Of a stretch of DNA of 56,483 nt, positions 18,008 through 27,799 are shown piece by piece. Each line of letters opens with the position of its first letter. Positions within the stretch are counted from its first letter, which is position 1. This DNA is from Pseudomonadota bacterium (GTDB lineage: Bacteria > Pseudomonadota > Gammaproteobacteria > Acidiferrobacterales > Acidiferrobacteraceae): assembly GCA_021794595.1 (NCBI GenBank), contig JAJYQN010000093.1:1-56483 (forward strand). Reading direction: 5' to 3'. The notes beneath the pieces were generated by a model. It saw only the letters and a program-made list of their open reading frames with translations. It was not told the DNA's origin and made no database searches. The position numbers and the translations under genes are program-made.

Positions 18008-19801
18008 TTGCAAGATCGCATTCGGAATTTCTCTATCATTGCCCATATTGACCACGGGAAGTCGACGCTGGCCGATCGGTTCATCGAGTTTTGCGGGGGG
18101 CTCACTGCCCGCGAGATGGAGAGCCAGGTTCTCGATTCCATGGATCTCGAGCGCGAGCGCGGAATCACCATCAAGGCCCAAAGCGTCACCCTGCAATACC
18201 TAGCCTTGGATGGCCTTACCTACGAGCTCAATCTCATCGACACCCCCGGACACGTGGACTTTTCCTACGAGGTCTCGCGCTCGCTGACGGCCTGCGAGGG
18301 GGCACTTTTGGTCGTCGACGCCGCGCAAGGCGTCCAGGCGCAAAGCGTGGCCAATTGCTATACCGCGGCCGAACTGAATTTGGAGATCGTGCCGGTCCTC
18401 AATAAGATCGATTTGCCGGCCGCCGATCCGGAGCGGGTGGCGCGCGAGATAGAGGACATCATTGGTGTCCCCGCGACCGATGCGATTCGAGTGAGCGCGA
18501 AGACCGGAGAAGGTATCCGCGACATACTCGAGGCGCTCGTGGCGCTCGTCCCTCCGCCACAGGGCCAGAGTGAGGAACCGCTGAAGGCGCTGATCGTCGA
18601 TTCCTGGTTTGATACCTATCTTGGCACGGTGGCCCTGGTGCGGGTCGTCGATGGCGTGTTGCGCCGCGGCAGCCGTGTGCGCATGATGGCGACCGGTCGC
18701 GATTATGACGTCGAGCAGGTGGGTATTTTTACCCCGAAGCGTCACCCGGTCGAAGAGCTTAAGACCGGGGAAGTCGGCTACGTCGTAGCTGGCGTCAAGG
18801 ACGTCAAAGGGGCCCGTGTCGGAGACACTATCACCGAGGCTCGCCGCCCCGCCGCCTTGGCGCTGCCAGGCTTTAAGGAGATCAAACCGCGCGTCTTCGC
18901 CGGTCTTTATCCCATCGAGGCCGGGGATTATGACAGTTTCCGTGAGGCCTTGGAGAAGCTAAAGCTGAACGATGCCTCGCTGCATTTCGAGCCGGAGACC
19001 TCGGAGGCTCTGGGTTTCGGGTTTCGTTGCGGTTTCCTTGGCATGCTGCATATGGAGATCGTGCAAGAGCGGCTCGAACGGGAATACGGCCTCAGTCTCA
19101 TCACCACGGCACCGACCGTCATTTACGAGGTCGAAACCACGAAGGGCGAGCGCCTGCGGGTTGATAACCCGGCGCGGCTTCCCGATCCCGGCCAGATCCG
19201 CGAGGTTCGCGAACCGATCATTTTGTGTAATATTCTGGTGCCCCAGGAGTATCTGGGCCCGGTGATCCAGCTCTGTGTCGAGAAGCGCGGCACGCAAAAG
19301 GATCTGCGCTTCCTCGGTCGCCAAGCGATGCTGTCTTACGAGATTCCGTTAAATGAGGTTGTTATCGACTTCTTTGATAGACTGAAGTCGCTGAGCCGGG
19401 GCTACGCGTCCTTTGATTATGAGTTCCATGAGTTTCGGCCGGCTGACTTAGTGCGGGTCGATATTTTGATCAACGGTGATCGGGTGGATGCGCTTTCGGT
19501 GATTACCCACCGGACGCAGAGCCAATACCGGGGCCGCGAACTGATACGCCGATTGCGGGAATTGATACCGCGCCAGATGTTCGATGTCGCAATTCAGGCC
19601 GCGATCGGGGTGCATGTCATTTCGCGCGAGACGGTGAAGGCCTTGCGCAAGAACGTCACGGCTAAGTGCTATGGCGGGGACGTGAGCCGAAAACGCAAAC
19701 TTCTCGAACGTCAAAAGGAAGGAAAGAAGCGTATGAAGCAGCTGGGATCTGTCGAAATTCCCCAAGAGGCCTTCCTGGCCGTTCTGCGGGTTGAGAAATA
19801 A
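18008..19801 (+). CDS. lepA: Elongation factor 4 (LepA), ribosomal back-translocase GTPase
   Basis: This 597-residue translational GTPase has G1 [10 protein letters not shown], switch-region RGITIK, G3 DTPGHVDF, G4 NKIDLP and G5 VSAKTGEG, then EF-G-like domains and the LepA-specific C-terminal domain ([32 protein letters not shown]). It remobilises stalled ribosomes. The likely start is TTG 18008, since the family N-terminus begins about five residues before [14 protein letters not shown] and no ATG or GTG is available in frame; a weak AAGG lies six bases upstream. It is followed after three bases by lepB, as in E. coli. Confidence 0.95.
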   Translation: MQDRIRNFSIIAHIDHGKSTLADRFIEFCGGLTAREMESQVLDSMDLERERGITIKAQSVTLQYLALDGLTYELNLIDTPGHVDFSYEVSRSLTACEGALLVVDAAQGVQAQSVANCYTAAELNLEIVPVLNKIDLPAADPERVAREIEDIIGVPATDAIRVSAKTGEGIRDILEALVALVPPPQGQSEEPLKALIVDSWFDTYLGTVALVRVVDGVLRRGSRVRMMATGRDYDVEQVGIFTPKRHPVEELKTGEVGYVVAGVKDVKGARVGDTITEARRPAALALPGFKEIKPRVFAGLYPIEAGDYDSFREALEKLKLNDASLHFEPETSEALGFGFRCGFLGMLHMEIVQERLEREYGLSLITTAPTVIYEVETTKGERLRVDNPARLPDPGQIREVREPIILCNILVPQEYLGPVIQLCVEKRGTQKDLRFLGRQAMLSYEIPLNEVVIDFFDRLKSLSRGYASFDYEFHEFRPADLVRVDILINGDRVDALSVITHRTQSQYRGRELIRRLRELIPRQMFDVAIQAAIGVHVISRETVKALRKNVTAKCYGGDVSRKRKLLERQKEGKKRMKQLGSVEIPQEAFLAVLRVEK

Positions 19802-19803
19802 CC

Positions 19804-20571
19804 ATGTCCTTGAACGATTTCTCCGCATGGCTCGTCGGCCTATTGCTGCTGACCGGGATACTCTGGCTAGTCGATGCCGTGGTGCGTCGCAACAAGAATA
19901 GCAAGCCGCCGCTCTACGCCGAATATGCACGCTCGTTCTTTCCCGTCATCTTGGTCGTGCTCTTGATCCGGTCGTTTGTGGTCGAGCCGTTTCGCATCCC
20001 ATCGGGCTCGATGATTCCCACGCTGCACGTAGGCGACTTCATCTTGGTGAACAAGTTTGACTACGGCCTGCGTCTACCGATCCTGCACACCAAGATCGTG
20101 TCGGTGGGTGAGCCCAAACGTGGACAAGTGGTGGTTTTTCGTTATCCGCGCGATCCGGCTGTGGATTATATCAAGCGCATCGTGGGGCTTCCTGGTGATC
20201 ATATCGCCTATATCAATAAGCAGCTCTATATCAACGGCAAGCTGATCCCCCATTACCATAAGCGCCCCTATTTGTATGCCGAACAGAGCGGCCGTTTCCT
20301 CGAGGCCTACCGCTATACTGAGAAGCTCGGCAAGATTCGCCACCACATTATTTTAATACCGGGCATCACCCAGCCGCCTATGCATTTCGTAGTGCCACCT
20401 CACGAATACTTCGTGCTTGGGGATAATCGCGATTTGAGCGACGATAGCCGGTACTGGGGCTATGTGCCACAGAAGAATCTGGTTGGGCGCGCATTCCTGA
20501 TCTGGTTTAGCTGGAATACGGCCCATGGCGGCGGCGTGGATTTCAAACGAATAGGGCGGGTTATCCCCTAA
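19804..20571 (+). CDS. lepB: Signal peptidase I
   Basis: This inner-membrane enzyme removes signal peptides from exported proteins. Two N-terminal transmembrane segments (about residues 8-27 and 42-60) anchor it. Box B contains the nucleophile Ser69 (RIPSGSMIPTLHVGDFILV), box D the general base Lys124 (DYIKRIVGLPGD), and box E is VLGDNRDLSDDSRYWG. The length of 255 residues suits the family. It follows lepA directly and precedes DUF4845 and rnc in one operon. Confidence 0.95.
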   Translation: MSLNDFSAWLVGLLLLTGILWLVDAVVRRNKNSKPPLYAEYARSFFPVILVVLLIRSFVVEPFRIPSGSMIPTLHVGDFILVNKFDYGLRLPILHTKIVSVGEPKRGQVVVFRYPRDPAVDYIKRIVGLPGDHIAYINKQLYINGKLIPHYHKRPYLYAEQSGRFLEAYRYTEKLGKIRHHIILIPGITQPPMHFVVPPHEYFVLGDNRDLSDDSRYWGYVPQKNLVGRAFLIWFSWNTAHGGGVDFKRIGRVIP

Positions 20572-20592
20572 AGCGCAAGGGAGGGAGGTCAT

Positions 20593-20970
20593 ATGTCCGG
20601 GAATCGTGAGCGTGGGGCGACGTTTTGGAGCATACTGTTCGTCGTTATCTTAGTGGGGTTTTTCGTATTTCTGGCCTTCGAGATCTTTCCACCTTATCTC
20701 GATAACTGGCAGATCGCCCATGCCTTGGGGAGCGTTGCGAAGCGGCCCGAGGTCAATACGATGAGCAACAGCGATATTCGGTCGGCGGTACGCCGGGAGT
20801 TCAACGTAGGCTATGTCAGCGGCGTGAGCGTTGCGAACGATTTGCAGATCTTGCCGACCCGCGCAGGGGGGAGGATGTTGGTTTTTACCTACAACGTCCG
20901 GGTTCCGATCATTTACAACATTACCGCCGTCATCCACTTTGTGGATCGTCGTAAGGTGCGTGGCTCTTGA
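20593..20970 (+). CDS. DUF4845 membrane protein
   Basis: This 125-residue protein has one N-terminal transmembrane helix (about residues 11-30, FWSILFVVILVGFFVFLAFEIFPPY) and a small extracytoplasmic domain. DUF4845 genes are nearly always found between lepB and rnc in gamma- and betaproteobacteria, exactly as here. The function is unknown. AGGGAGG precedes ATG 20593. Its TGA overlaps the TTG start of rnc. Confidence 0.85.
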   Translation: MSGNRERGATFWSILFVVILVGFFVFLAFEIFPPYLDNWQIAHALGSVAKRPEVNTMSNSDIRSAVRREFNVGYVSGVSVANDLQILPTRAGGRMLVFTYNVRVPIIYNITAVIHFVDRRKVRGS

Positions 20971-21644
20971 CAGATAAGGAAGTCGCGCTGCTGCGGCGCT
21001 TGGGGCTTGCCTTTCGCAATCCCGATTTATTGACGCAGGCCCTGACCCATAGGAGCTGCGGGGCTCGCAACAACGAGCGGCTCGAGTTCTTGGGCGATGC
21101 GGTCGTGAACCTTGTCATGGCCGATGCGCTTTATCTGCGGTTTCCAGAGCTGTCGGAGGGCGAGCTCACCCGGCTCAGGGTACGGCTGGTGCGCGCCGAG
21201 ACTTTGGCCGATGTTGCGCGCGAGATCGGCCTGGGTGAGGTCTTACGGCTCGGTCCGGGGGAGTTAAAGAGTGGCGGTTTCGACCGCGACTCGATCCTGG
21301 CCGATGGCTTCGAGGCGGTGGTCGGCGCCCTGTACCAGGACGGCGGCTATGACGAGGTGCGCCGGGTTTTGATGGAGCTCTTTGCATCGCGGCTCGTCGG
21401 CATCGATGCCCATGCCCAAGCGAAGGACGCCAAGACCCTTTTGCAGGAGTTCCTGCAAGGCCGCGGCCTGGAATTGCCCCAGTACGAACTCCTCAGCATC
21501 ACAGGACAGGATCATGAACAACACTTCAAGGTTGCCTGCCGGGTGTCCGGTTTGAGGGCGGCGACGCACGGCGAGGGGTCGACGCGCCGCTACGCCGAGC
21601 AAGAGGCGGCGCGCCTGGCTTTGCGTCGCTTAAGCCAGTCATGA
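20967..21644 (+). CDS. rnc: Ribonuclease III
   Basis: This double-strand RNA endonuclease (225 residues) is involved in rRNA and mRNA processing. The signature ERLEFLGDAVVNLVMADALY carries the catalytic acids, and ILADGFEAVVGALYQDGGY gives the second acidic site. The C-terminal dsRNA-binding domain runs from about residue 155 (AKDAKTLLQEFLQGRG) to the end (YAEQEAARLAL). The start is TTG 20967, within the overlap with the DUF4845 stop. It overlaps era by four bases; the rnc-era-recO order is conserved. Confidence 0.94.
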   Translation: MTDKEVALLRRLGLAFRNPDLLTQALTHRSCGARNNERLEFLGDAVVNLVMADALYLRFPELSEGELTRLRVRLVRAETLADVAREIGLGEVLRLGPGELKSGGFDRDSILADGFEAVVGALYQDGGYDEVRRVLMELFASRLVGIDAHAQAKDAKTLLQEFLQGRGLELPQYELLSITGQDHEQHFKVACRVSGLRAATHGEGSTRRYAEQEAARLALRRLSQS

Positions 21645-22543
21645 ACCCCTTTCGCAGCGGCTCTATCGCGATCTTCGGCCGACCCAATGTCGGGAAGTCG
21701 ACTTTGATCAATCGGCTTCTGGGGCACAAGCTTGTTATTACCTCACCCAAGCCCCAGACGACCCGCCATCGCATCCTTGGGATTAAGACCACCGAGGACG
21801 CCCAGTTTCTGTACCTCGATACCCCGGGGCTCGTCTGGGGCGGTAAGGGGGCTCTGGCCCAACATATGGATCGGGCGGTGGCCCAGGGAGTGGAGGAGGC
21901 GGATTGCCTGGTGTTCGTAGCCGCCTGTCCGCGCTTTCAGGAAGACGACGAGCGAGTCCTTACGTTCATCACTGACCATCTCCACGGCCGGCCCGTGATC
22001 CTGGCGCTTAATAAGGTGGATCGCCTCGCGCAAAAAGACGCCTTGCTGCCGCTGATAGCAACGCTCGCGGCCCGTGGCGTATTCGCCGAGATCGTGCCCT
22101 TGTCGGCGCGTGATGGGACAAATATTGAGGCGCTGGAGAGGATTATCGCAAGTCGGCTCCCGGAGCGCTCGGCGCTCTATCCGAGCGATCAGTTGAGCGA
22201 TCGCAGCGATCGCTTTTTGATCGGTGAGTTTGTCCGTGAGCAGGTCTGTCGGCGGTTTTCGCAAGAGATCCCCTATGTGACCACAGTCGATATCGAGACC
22301 TTCAAGGTCGACAAGAAGGTTATCCGGATCGAGGGTGTCATTTACGTGGAGAAGGAGGGCCAGAAGGCCATCCTGGTGGGCCAAGGCGGGGCCGGGCTTA
22401 AGGCCGTCGGGACTGCCGCGCGCCGCGAGATAGAACGCCACCTAGGCCAGAAGATCTATCTCGGCTTGTGGGTTAAGGTACGAAGCGGATGGTCTGATGA
22501 CCTGCGGGCCTTGCGAAGCTTGGGGTACGCGGGCGACAATTAG
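21641..22543 (+). CDS. era: GTPase Era
   Basis: This 300-residue essential GTPase binds the 3' end of 16S rRNA and helps 30S maturation. G motifs: G1 GRPNVGKSTL, G2 region PQTTRHRILGI, G3 DTPGLVWGG, G4 NKVDRL, G5 SARDGT. The C-terminal KH domain has the VEKEGQKAILVGQGGAGLKAVGTAARREIERHL signature. ATG 21641 overlaps the rnc stop (ATGA). Confidence 0.95.
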   Translation: MNPFRSGSIAIFGRPNVGKSTLINRLLGHKLVITSPKPQTTRHRILGIKTTEDAQFLYLDTPGLVWGGKGALAQHMDRAVAQGVEEADCLVFVAACPRFQEDDERVLTFITDHLHGRPVILALNKVDRLAQKDALLPLIATLAARGVFAEIVPLSARDGTNIEALERIIASRLPERSALYPSDQLSDRSDRFLIGEFVREQVCRRFSQEIPYVTTVDIETFKVDKKVIRIEGVIYVEKEGQKAILVGQGGAGLKAVGTAARREIERHLGQKIYLGLWVKVRSGWSDDLRALRSLGYAGDN

Positions 22544-22546
22544 TCG

Positions 22547-23260
22547 ATGCGGACCGAAGACGAGCGCGGATATGTCCTGCATCGTTACCCCTACGGCGAG
22601 ACCAGCGTTCTGCTCGAGGTCTTCTCATTCGCCTTTGGACGTGTGGGGCTCGTCGCGCGCGGCGCCCGTTCTCCCGGCAAGGGTTTCGCGGGTGCCCATC
22701 TAAGACCGTTTCAGCCCTTGCGTCTGGGGTGGTCTTCGCGGGGCGAGCTCGGCACTCTGACGCAGGCCGAGGCCCTCGAGGGTGCGATCGATCTGCGCGG
22801 TGATGCGGTGTGGTGCGGGTTTTACGTGAACGAGCTGGTGTTGCGGCTGCTCCACCGCCACGATGCCCATGCCGAGCTCTATGAGGCCTATGAGTCGGTG
22901 TTGCGGGCGCTGGCGGTGGGCGGTTGCCAAGAGGCGCCGCTGCGGATATTCGAAAAGCGGCTGCTCGCGTCCCTGGGTTACGGTCTGGGACTGAGTCATG
23001 ATGCACAAAGCGGGGAGCCGATACGGCCGACGGGTTGCTATCGCTACGTTTTGGAAGAAGGTGCGATCGAGGGCGCATCGCTCAATGAGGGCCTAGGCGT
23101 GATGGGAAGTACCTTGATAGCGCTTGCCAAAGAAGACCTCCGTGATCCCGATCAGCTACGAGAAGCGAAGGGGCTTTTGCGGAGCGTTCTGACGCGACTC
23201 CTGGGTGGCAAGCCCCTGCATACCCGTAAGCTGTTTCGCAGCATGCGCGAGATCGCATGA
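22547..23260 (+). CDS. recO: DNA repair protein RecO
   Basis: This 237-residue RecFOR component loads RecA at gaps. The N-terminal OB fold begins [39 protein letters not shown], which is characteristic. A helical middle part ([26 protein letters not shown]) follows, then the C-terminal domain ([15 protein letters not shown]). It starts four bases after era and overlaps pdxJ by four bases. Confidence 0.92.
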   Translation: MRTEDERGYVLHRYPYGETSVLLEVFSFAFGRVGLVARGARSPGKGFAGAHLRPFQPLRLGWSSRGELGTLTQAEALEGAIDLRGDAVWCGFYVNELVLRLLHRHDAHAELYEAYESVLRALAVGGCQEAPLRIFEKRLLASLGYGLGLSHDAQSGEPIRPTGCYRYVLEEGAIEGASLNEGLGVMGSTLIALAKEDLRDPDQLREAKGLLRSVLTRLLGGKPLHTRKLFRSMREIA

Positions 23261-23979
23261 AGCTCGGCGTCAACATCGATCACGTGGCGACTTTGCGGGC
23301 CGCCCGCGCTACTCGTTATCCCGATCCCATTCAAGCGGCCTTGGTGGCCGAACAAGCCGGGGCCGACGCCATTACCCTCCATTTGCGCGAGGATCGGCGG
23401 CACATAAAAGAGCGGGATGTGGCCTTATTGCGCGACATGCTGACGGTCCCCATGAACCTCGAGATGGCGGTCACAGACGAGATGATCGCGATCGCCGTCC
23501 GGTATCAGCCGGCCGATTGCTGCCTGGTGCCCGAGCGCCGTCAGGAGCTCACGACGGAAGGAGGGCTTGATGTTGTGGCCCACGAGGTACAGGTGGCGGC
23601 CGCGTGTCGGGCGCTCGCGGCGGCCGCGGTGCGGGTATCGCTTTTTATCGACCCGGATCCGCGCCAAATAGAGGCGGCATGCCGGACCGGCGCGCCGGTT
23701 GTTGAGCTTCATACCGGCACCTATGCCGATGCCGAGGGGCCGGCGCAGGAGCGCGAGTATGCCCGGATAGTCGAGGGCGTGAGGCATGCCCAGGCACTGG
23801 GTTTGCGAGTGCACGCGGGCCACGGCCTCCATTACCACAACGTCTCAAGGATCGCCGCGATTCCGGGCGTGCGTGAACTGAATATCGGGCACGCGATCGT
23901 CGCGCGCGCGGTGTTTACCGGATTGGGCCCGGCGGTCACCGAGATGAGGCGCCTGATTGTGGCGGCGGAACGCTCGTGA
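23257..23979 (+). CDS. pdxJ: Pyridoxine 5'-phosphate synthase
   Basis: This enzyme condenses 3-amino-2-oxopropyl phosphate and 1-deoxyxylulose 5-phosphate into pyridoxine 5'-phosphate (vitamin B6). The TIM barrel begins [23 protein letters not shown]. Other family signatures are [38 protein letters not shown] and [12 protein letters not shown] near the C-terminus. It has 240 residues and overlaps recO (ATGA) and acpS (GTGA). Confidence 0.95.
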   Translation: MKLGVNIDHVATLRAARATRYPDPIQAALVAEQAGADAITLHLREDRRHIKERDVALLRDMLTVPMNLEMAVTDEMIAIAVRYQPADCCLVPERRQELTTEGGLDVVAHEVQVAAACRALAAAAVRVSLFIDPDPRQIEAACRTGAPVVELHTGTYADAEGPAQEREYARIVEGVRHAQALGLRVHAGHGLHYHNVSRIAAIPGVRELNIGHAIVARAVFTGLGPAVTEMRRLIVAAERS

Positions 23980-24356
23980 TCGTCGGTATCGGGACGGACA
24001 TCGTGCGGGTCGCACGTCTCAGCGCCGGCTTGAGCCGGTTCGGCAGCCGCTATGCGACACGGATCTTGAGCGCAGACGAGTACCGGGAGTTTGCGACCAC
24101 GGCCCGCGCCGCGCATTTTCTGGCCAAGCGCTTTGCCGCCAAGGAGGCCACCGCCAAGGCCCTGGGTACGGGTTTCCGCGGCGCCTTCGCCCTGCGCGAC
24201 ATCATGGTCACCCACACATCCTTGGGTCAGCCGCAGCTGGTGCTGACCGGCGGCGCCGAGGCCCACGCCCGCGACCTCAAGGTCGGGGCGATACACCTAA
24301 CGCTCAGCGACGAAGAGGACTATGCCGTGGCCTTTGTCGTGCTTGAGCGCGCCTAG
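23976..24356 (+). CDS. acpS: Holo-[acyl-carrier-protein] synthase
   Basis: This enzyme transfers 4'-phosphopantetheine from CoA to acyl carrier protein. It is short (126 residues) with the family motifs [18 protein letters not shown] (Mg2+ Asp) and [20 protein letters not shown]. The start is GTG 23976, overlapping the pdxJ stop. It is the last gene of the lepA-to-acpS run. Confidence 0.93.
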   Translation: MIVGIGTDIVRVARLSAGLSRFGSRYATRILSADEYREFATTARAAHFLAKRFAAKEATAKALGTGFRGAFALRDIMVTHTSLGQPQLVLTGGAEAHARDLKVGAIHLTLSDEEDYAVAFVVLERA

Positions 24357-24481
24357 TCCCTCACGCACGCCGCCACCGGCCCCAACGGCGCTGGTCTTTG
24401 GTATCCGGAGGCGATTCCGAGGATCCCATGGGGTCTCGATAAGGGGCGTTTAGGGCGGCAAGACGGACGACCTCGTGACCC

Positions 24482-24748
24482 CTACTTCTTGCTCCCGGCG
24501 GCCTTCAAGGTCGGGGCCTGCCCCTCAAAAAAGAAGGCGCGCATCATGCCTTCTATGTCGCCGAGCGCCGAAGGGTCGGCGGTGTTCAGGTGGTGGTCGT
24601 TCATGAGCACCGAGAGCTGATCGAGCCACTGGAGCCACGCCTCCCTTGAGACCTCTTCATAGATGCGTTGCCCGAGTTCGCCCGGGTAAGGGGGACGATC
24701 GAGACCGGGGGCGCTGCGCTTTAGTACCCGACATTGAACCATGCGCAA
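24482..24748 (-). CDS. yggX: Fe(II)-trafficking protein YggX
   Basis: This small cytoplasmic protein protects Fe-S clusters from oxidation. The sequence matches the family throughout: VQCRVLKRSAPGLDRPPYPGELGQRIYEEVSREAW, then FFFEGQAP near the end. The start is set at TTG 24748 (M-R-M-V-Q-C) because AGGAGA lies six bases upstream of it and many homologues begin with a Met a few residues before VQC; ATG 24742 is the alternative. It is convergent with acpS. Confidence 0.9.
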   Translation of the reverse strand: MRMVQCRVLKRSAPGLDRPPYPGELGQRIYEEVSREAWLQWLDQLSVLMNDHHLNTADPSALGDIEGMMRAFFFEGQAPTLKAAGSKK

Positions 24749-24864
24749 GATCGTTCTCCTACAAGTCAAAGTCGCCAGTATAAGGGAGCCTGGGGCTCTT
24801 AAGGAAGGCGCCTTACGTTAGGCGGGCGATCAGGCTATACTGCGGTTTTCGTCCGGAGGTACCT

Positions 24865-25269
24865 ATGCCCCAAGAGATGAGAGTAGATAACACGCAGCCC
24901 AGCTTCCCGGTCCTACTGGCAGATGAGATCCGTGTGACCGAGCCCGCGCGCGCCAAGCTGACCGAGATCGTTTCCCAGGCGGCGGCTGATGGGGTCGTAG
25001 GGGTGCGGGTTTACGTCTCGGGCGGCGGTTGTAGCGGACTGACCTATGGCATGGTGATGGCCGAAAGCCAAGGCGATCGCGATGCCGTCTGGCAGGCTGA
25101 GGGCCTGCGGATTTTTGTGGACGCCGTGGCCTTGAACTATCTCGACGGTGCGGAAATCGATTACAGCGAGGACGGCGAGGCGCGGTTCGTGTTTCGCAAT
25201 GTGTTCGCGCGTTCCGGCGGCGGCGGCGCCTGTGGGGGTTGTGGCGGCGGCGGGTGCGGCTCCCACTAG
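24865..25269 (+). CDS. ErpA/IscA-type iron-sulfur cluster insertion protein with unusual Cys tail
   Basis: This 134-residue A-type Fe-S carrier has VRVYVSGGGCSGLTYGM holding the first ligand Cys, and FVDAVALNYLDGAEIDY. Typical proteins end with a C-x-C-G-S-S-F ligand pair. Here the tail is glycine-rich with three spaced Cys (GACGGCGGGGCGSH), a C-x2-C-x4-C pattern, so cluster ligation may differ. GGAGGT lies six bases before ATG 24865. It overlaps the following ATP-grasp gene. ErpA is the closest guess, IscA/SufA possible. Confidence 0.82.
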   Translation: MPQEMRVDNTQPSFPVLLADEIRVTEPARAKLTEIVSQAAADGVVGVRVYVSGGGCSGLTYGMVMAESQGDRDAVWQAEGLRIFVDAVALNYLDGAEIDYSEDGEARFVFRNVFARSGGGGACGGCGGGGCGSH

Positions 25270-26507
25270 CCAGACCTCGGCTTCTGATCATGGCACCGTT
25301 CGGTAGTTACCGGACGGTGCCCTTCCTCCTCGCCGCGCAAAGACAGGCCGATGTGGTCTTAGCGAGCGATGGCTCCTCGAATCTCGTGAGTTCCGGGCTG
25401 CCAGGGCTGCGGCTTCCGTTCCACGATCTGGCCGCTTGTTGGGAGCGGCTGCAAGAAGAGGTGGCCCGCGGCGGGCCCTTTCAGGCACTTCTCGGGCTCG
25501 ACGATAAGGGCGCTCAGATCGCCGGTGCACTGGCGCCGCTCTTGGGTTTGCCCGGCAACCCCCCGCTCGCTCTTGAGATCGCGCGACGCAAGGATTGGGC
25601 ACGCGCAGCCCTTGCCCAGGCCGAGGTTCGGGTCCCTTGGCACCGGGTGCTGAAGCTCAATGAGACGCTGCCGGCGGTGTCCGATCTCCCTTATCCCTTG
25701 GTACTAAAGCCCGTGGCCCTATCCGGCAGTCGCGGAGTCATGCGGGTCGACGATGAGTCGGCATTACGGCAAGCGCTGACGCGGCTGCGCGGGATCCTGG
25801 CACATGCCGAGCAAGGCGTGGGCCACTTGGCCTTGGTGGAGCAGTTCATTGTCGGCTCCGAGGTGGCGCTTGAGGGCCTTCTGGTCGGCGGGGTGCTGCA
25901 AACCTTGGCGATCTTCGATAAGCCAGAGCCCCTGAACGGACCGTTTTTCGAAGAGACCTATTACGTTACCCCCTCTCGGCTCGATCCAACCCGTGCGGAG
26001 GCCGTGCGCCGCGAGGTCGAACGCGGGGCGCGGGCCTACGGGCTCGCGGAAGGCCCGATCCATGCTGAGTGCCGACTGAACGCCGAGGGGGTCTGGATCA
26101 TCGAGATCGCCGCCCGCACCATTGGCGGCTTGTGCGGCCGCTTACTCCGATTCGGGACCGGCTATTCCCTGGAGGATGTGGTCATAAGTCATGCCCTCGG
26201 GGAGCCCGTGGAGACTAAGGCGCCAGAGGGGGCGGCGGGCGTTCTCATGATTCCCATTCCAGGCCTGGGTCTTTTGAAAAGGGTCGAGGGTCTCATGGAG
26301 GCCGATCGGGTCCCGGGGATAGTCGAGATCGTGATTGATGCCCGCGAGGGGCAAGAACTGGTGCCGCTGCCCGAAGGGGCGAGCTACTTAGGGTTTATAT
26401 TCGCACGCGGCCCGGATCCCGAATCCGTTTATCACGCGCTAAAGACGGCCCACGGCCACTTGCGATTCGTATTGGCGCCGGTGTGGCGCGCCGCCGTCAG
26501 GCATTAG
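25254..26507 (+). CDS. ATP-grasp-domain ligase of unknown substrate
   Basis: This protein of about 417 residues has the three-part ATP-grasp fold: an N-terminal Rossmann-like part (RLLIMAPFGSYRTVPFLLAAQ), an ATP-binding middle (YPLVLKPVALSGSRGVMRV and ALVEQFIVGSEVALEGLLV), and the metal-binding region GPIHAECRLNAEGVWIIEIAARTIGG. Relatives join carboxylates to amines (carbamoyl phosphate synthase, PurK, dipeptide ligases). The start is uncertain: GTG 25254 and TTG 25239 both lie inside the erpA-like gene, and ATG 25290 would cut the first beta strand. The overlap suggests co-expression with the Fe-S carrier. It overlaps the convergent transporter gene by 11 bases. Confidence 0.8.
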   Translation: MRLPLARPRLLIMAPFGSYRTVPFLLAAQRQADVVLASDGSSNLVSSGLPGLRLPFHDLAACWERLQEEVARGGPFQALLGLDDKGAQIAGALAPLLGLPGNPPLALEIARRKDWARAALAQAEVRVPWHRVLKLNETLPAVSDLPYPLVLKPVALSGSRGVMRVDDESALRQALTRLRGILAHAEQGVGHLALVEQFIVGSEVALEGLLVGGVLQTLAIFDKPEPLNGPFFEETYYVTPSRLDPTRAEAVRREVERGARAYGLAEGPIHAECRLNAEGVWIIEIAARTIGGLCGRLLRFGTGYSLEDVVISHALGEPVETKAPEGAAGVLMIPIPGLGLLKRVEGLMEADRVPGIVEIVIDAREGQELVPLPEGASYLGFIFARGPDPESVYHALKTAHGHLRFVLAPVWRAAVRH

Positions 26508-27519
26508 GGCGGATCGGGGGCTCGCGAAACCAGGATTGCCAAAGCGAGGTCGCGAGCATCAATAGGAGGGGGCCCGCTATCACCCCGACCAGACCGAAGA
26601 CCTTAGCGCCGCCAAGAATACTTAACAACAGAGCAATAAAGGGGACTGCGCTTTCTTTCCCGGTGACCAGGGGCCGGAGAATGAGGTCGGCGGCGGTAAT
26701 GATGCTCGTGCCCCAGATCGCGGTCAGCACCCCTGCCAAAACGTGGCCCGTCACCATGAGCCAGCCGCATACAATGGCCAGGATCGCCCCGGCCCCAAAG
26801 GGGATGGCCGACAGCAGGATCGTGGCCACAAGCCAGCTAGGCCAGACCGGCATGCCGGCGATGCCATAGCTCGCCCCGATCAAGAGTCCCTCGGCTAGCC
26901 CCACGCCTATGATGCCAAACATAACCGCGCGGGCCGATTGGGCGGCAAGCGTCAAGACCTGTTGGCCCCGTGGTCCCCACAGGGATTGGGCGATCCATCT
27001 CAGTTCCGATGCGACTTTTTCCCCGCGTAAGGCAAACGAGAAGACTACGAGCGAGGCGATCAGGGTATGGAGAAGAAAGACCCAGACATGGCCGAGACTT
27101 GCCCTGATTAGGTCGGAATGGTGACCTAGGTAATGGAGGAGGACCTTGGCGTTCAGCCGATGGAGACGATTGGCAAGCCAGGGACCGACAAAGCGGGTGT
27201 GGGCGAGTTGCGGGGGCACGTTTACCAAGGGGCCGCCGCTACGCCAGCGGGCAATGAGCGGCTGAAGACTGCTGGCAAGCGTTCCGATAATGAGCCAGGT
27301 GGGTAGGGCGATCACCGCAAGCCAGGTCAAGGCATGGAGCATGGCGCCCACGACGCGCGGAAGGCGGAACGCGGTTTCCGCCGCGATCTGGGCGCGCCAG
27401 CCCACGCTACACAGGACCGCGCCTATGAATATCGGGACCGTATAAGGGCTTAAGGGGTAGAGCGCGAGAACAAATAAGATCGCGAGCGCCGCCCGGCCGT
27501 AACGACTGCCGCGCGTCAT
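26497..27519 (-). CDS. AI-2E family transporter (PerM/YdiK-like permease)
   Basis: This 340-residue inner-membrane protein has about eight hydrophobic segments and the family pattern: an N-terminal pair of helices (AALAILFVLALYPLSPYTVPIFIGAVL), a central amphipathic region, and ALLLSILGGAKVFGLVGVIAGPLLLMLATSLW at the C-terminus, which is the conserved G-G-x-x-x-F-G-x-x-G-x-x-x-G-P block. Members export autoinducer-2 or act in ion homeostasis; the substrate is unknown here. Confidence 0.85.
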   Translation of the reverse strand: MTRGSRYGRAALAILFVLALYPLSPYTVPIFIGAVLCSVGWRAQIAAETAFRLPRVVGAMLHALTWLAVIALPTWLIIGTLASSLQPLIARWRSGGPLVNVPPQLAHTRFVGPWLANRLHRLNAKVLLHYLGHHSDLIRASLGHVWVFLLHTLIASLVVFSFALRGEKVASELRWIAQSLWGPRGQQVLTLAAQSARAVMFGIIGVGLAEGLLIGASYGIAGMPVWPSWLVATILLSAIPFGAGAILAIVCGWLMVTGHVLAGVLTAIWGTSIITAADLILRPLVTGKESAVPFIALLLSILGGAKVFGLVGVIAGPLLLMLATSLWQSWFREPPIRPNA

Positions 27520-27799
27520 GGGACACTGACTCGCGGACCCTTGGGAAGCAAGGATCGGGTGGGCGACAAGGGGGGTGTGTGTCCCAAATGGCTCAGCATG
27601 GCGGCATCATTAGGTCTTTAGAACCGGAAGTCAATCGGTCCGCGCCACGCCCCGGCGCTCGCTTTTGGCCCAGTGCTGGGCTAGGCTTAAAAGCGCGCCC
27701 CTGGCTTGTCGGACCGCGTGTCGAGTAGGGCCGGGCGCGACTTACGCGAAGGAGGCGCGTTCACGACGCAAGGAGGCTTTTTGGGAGGTCTCCCGATCG

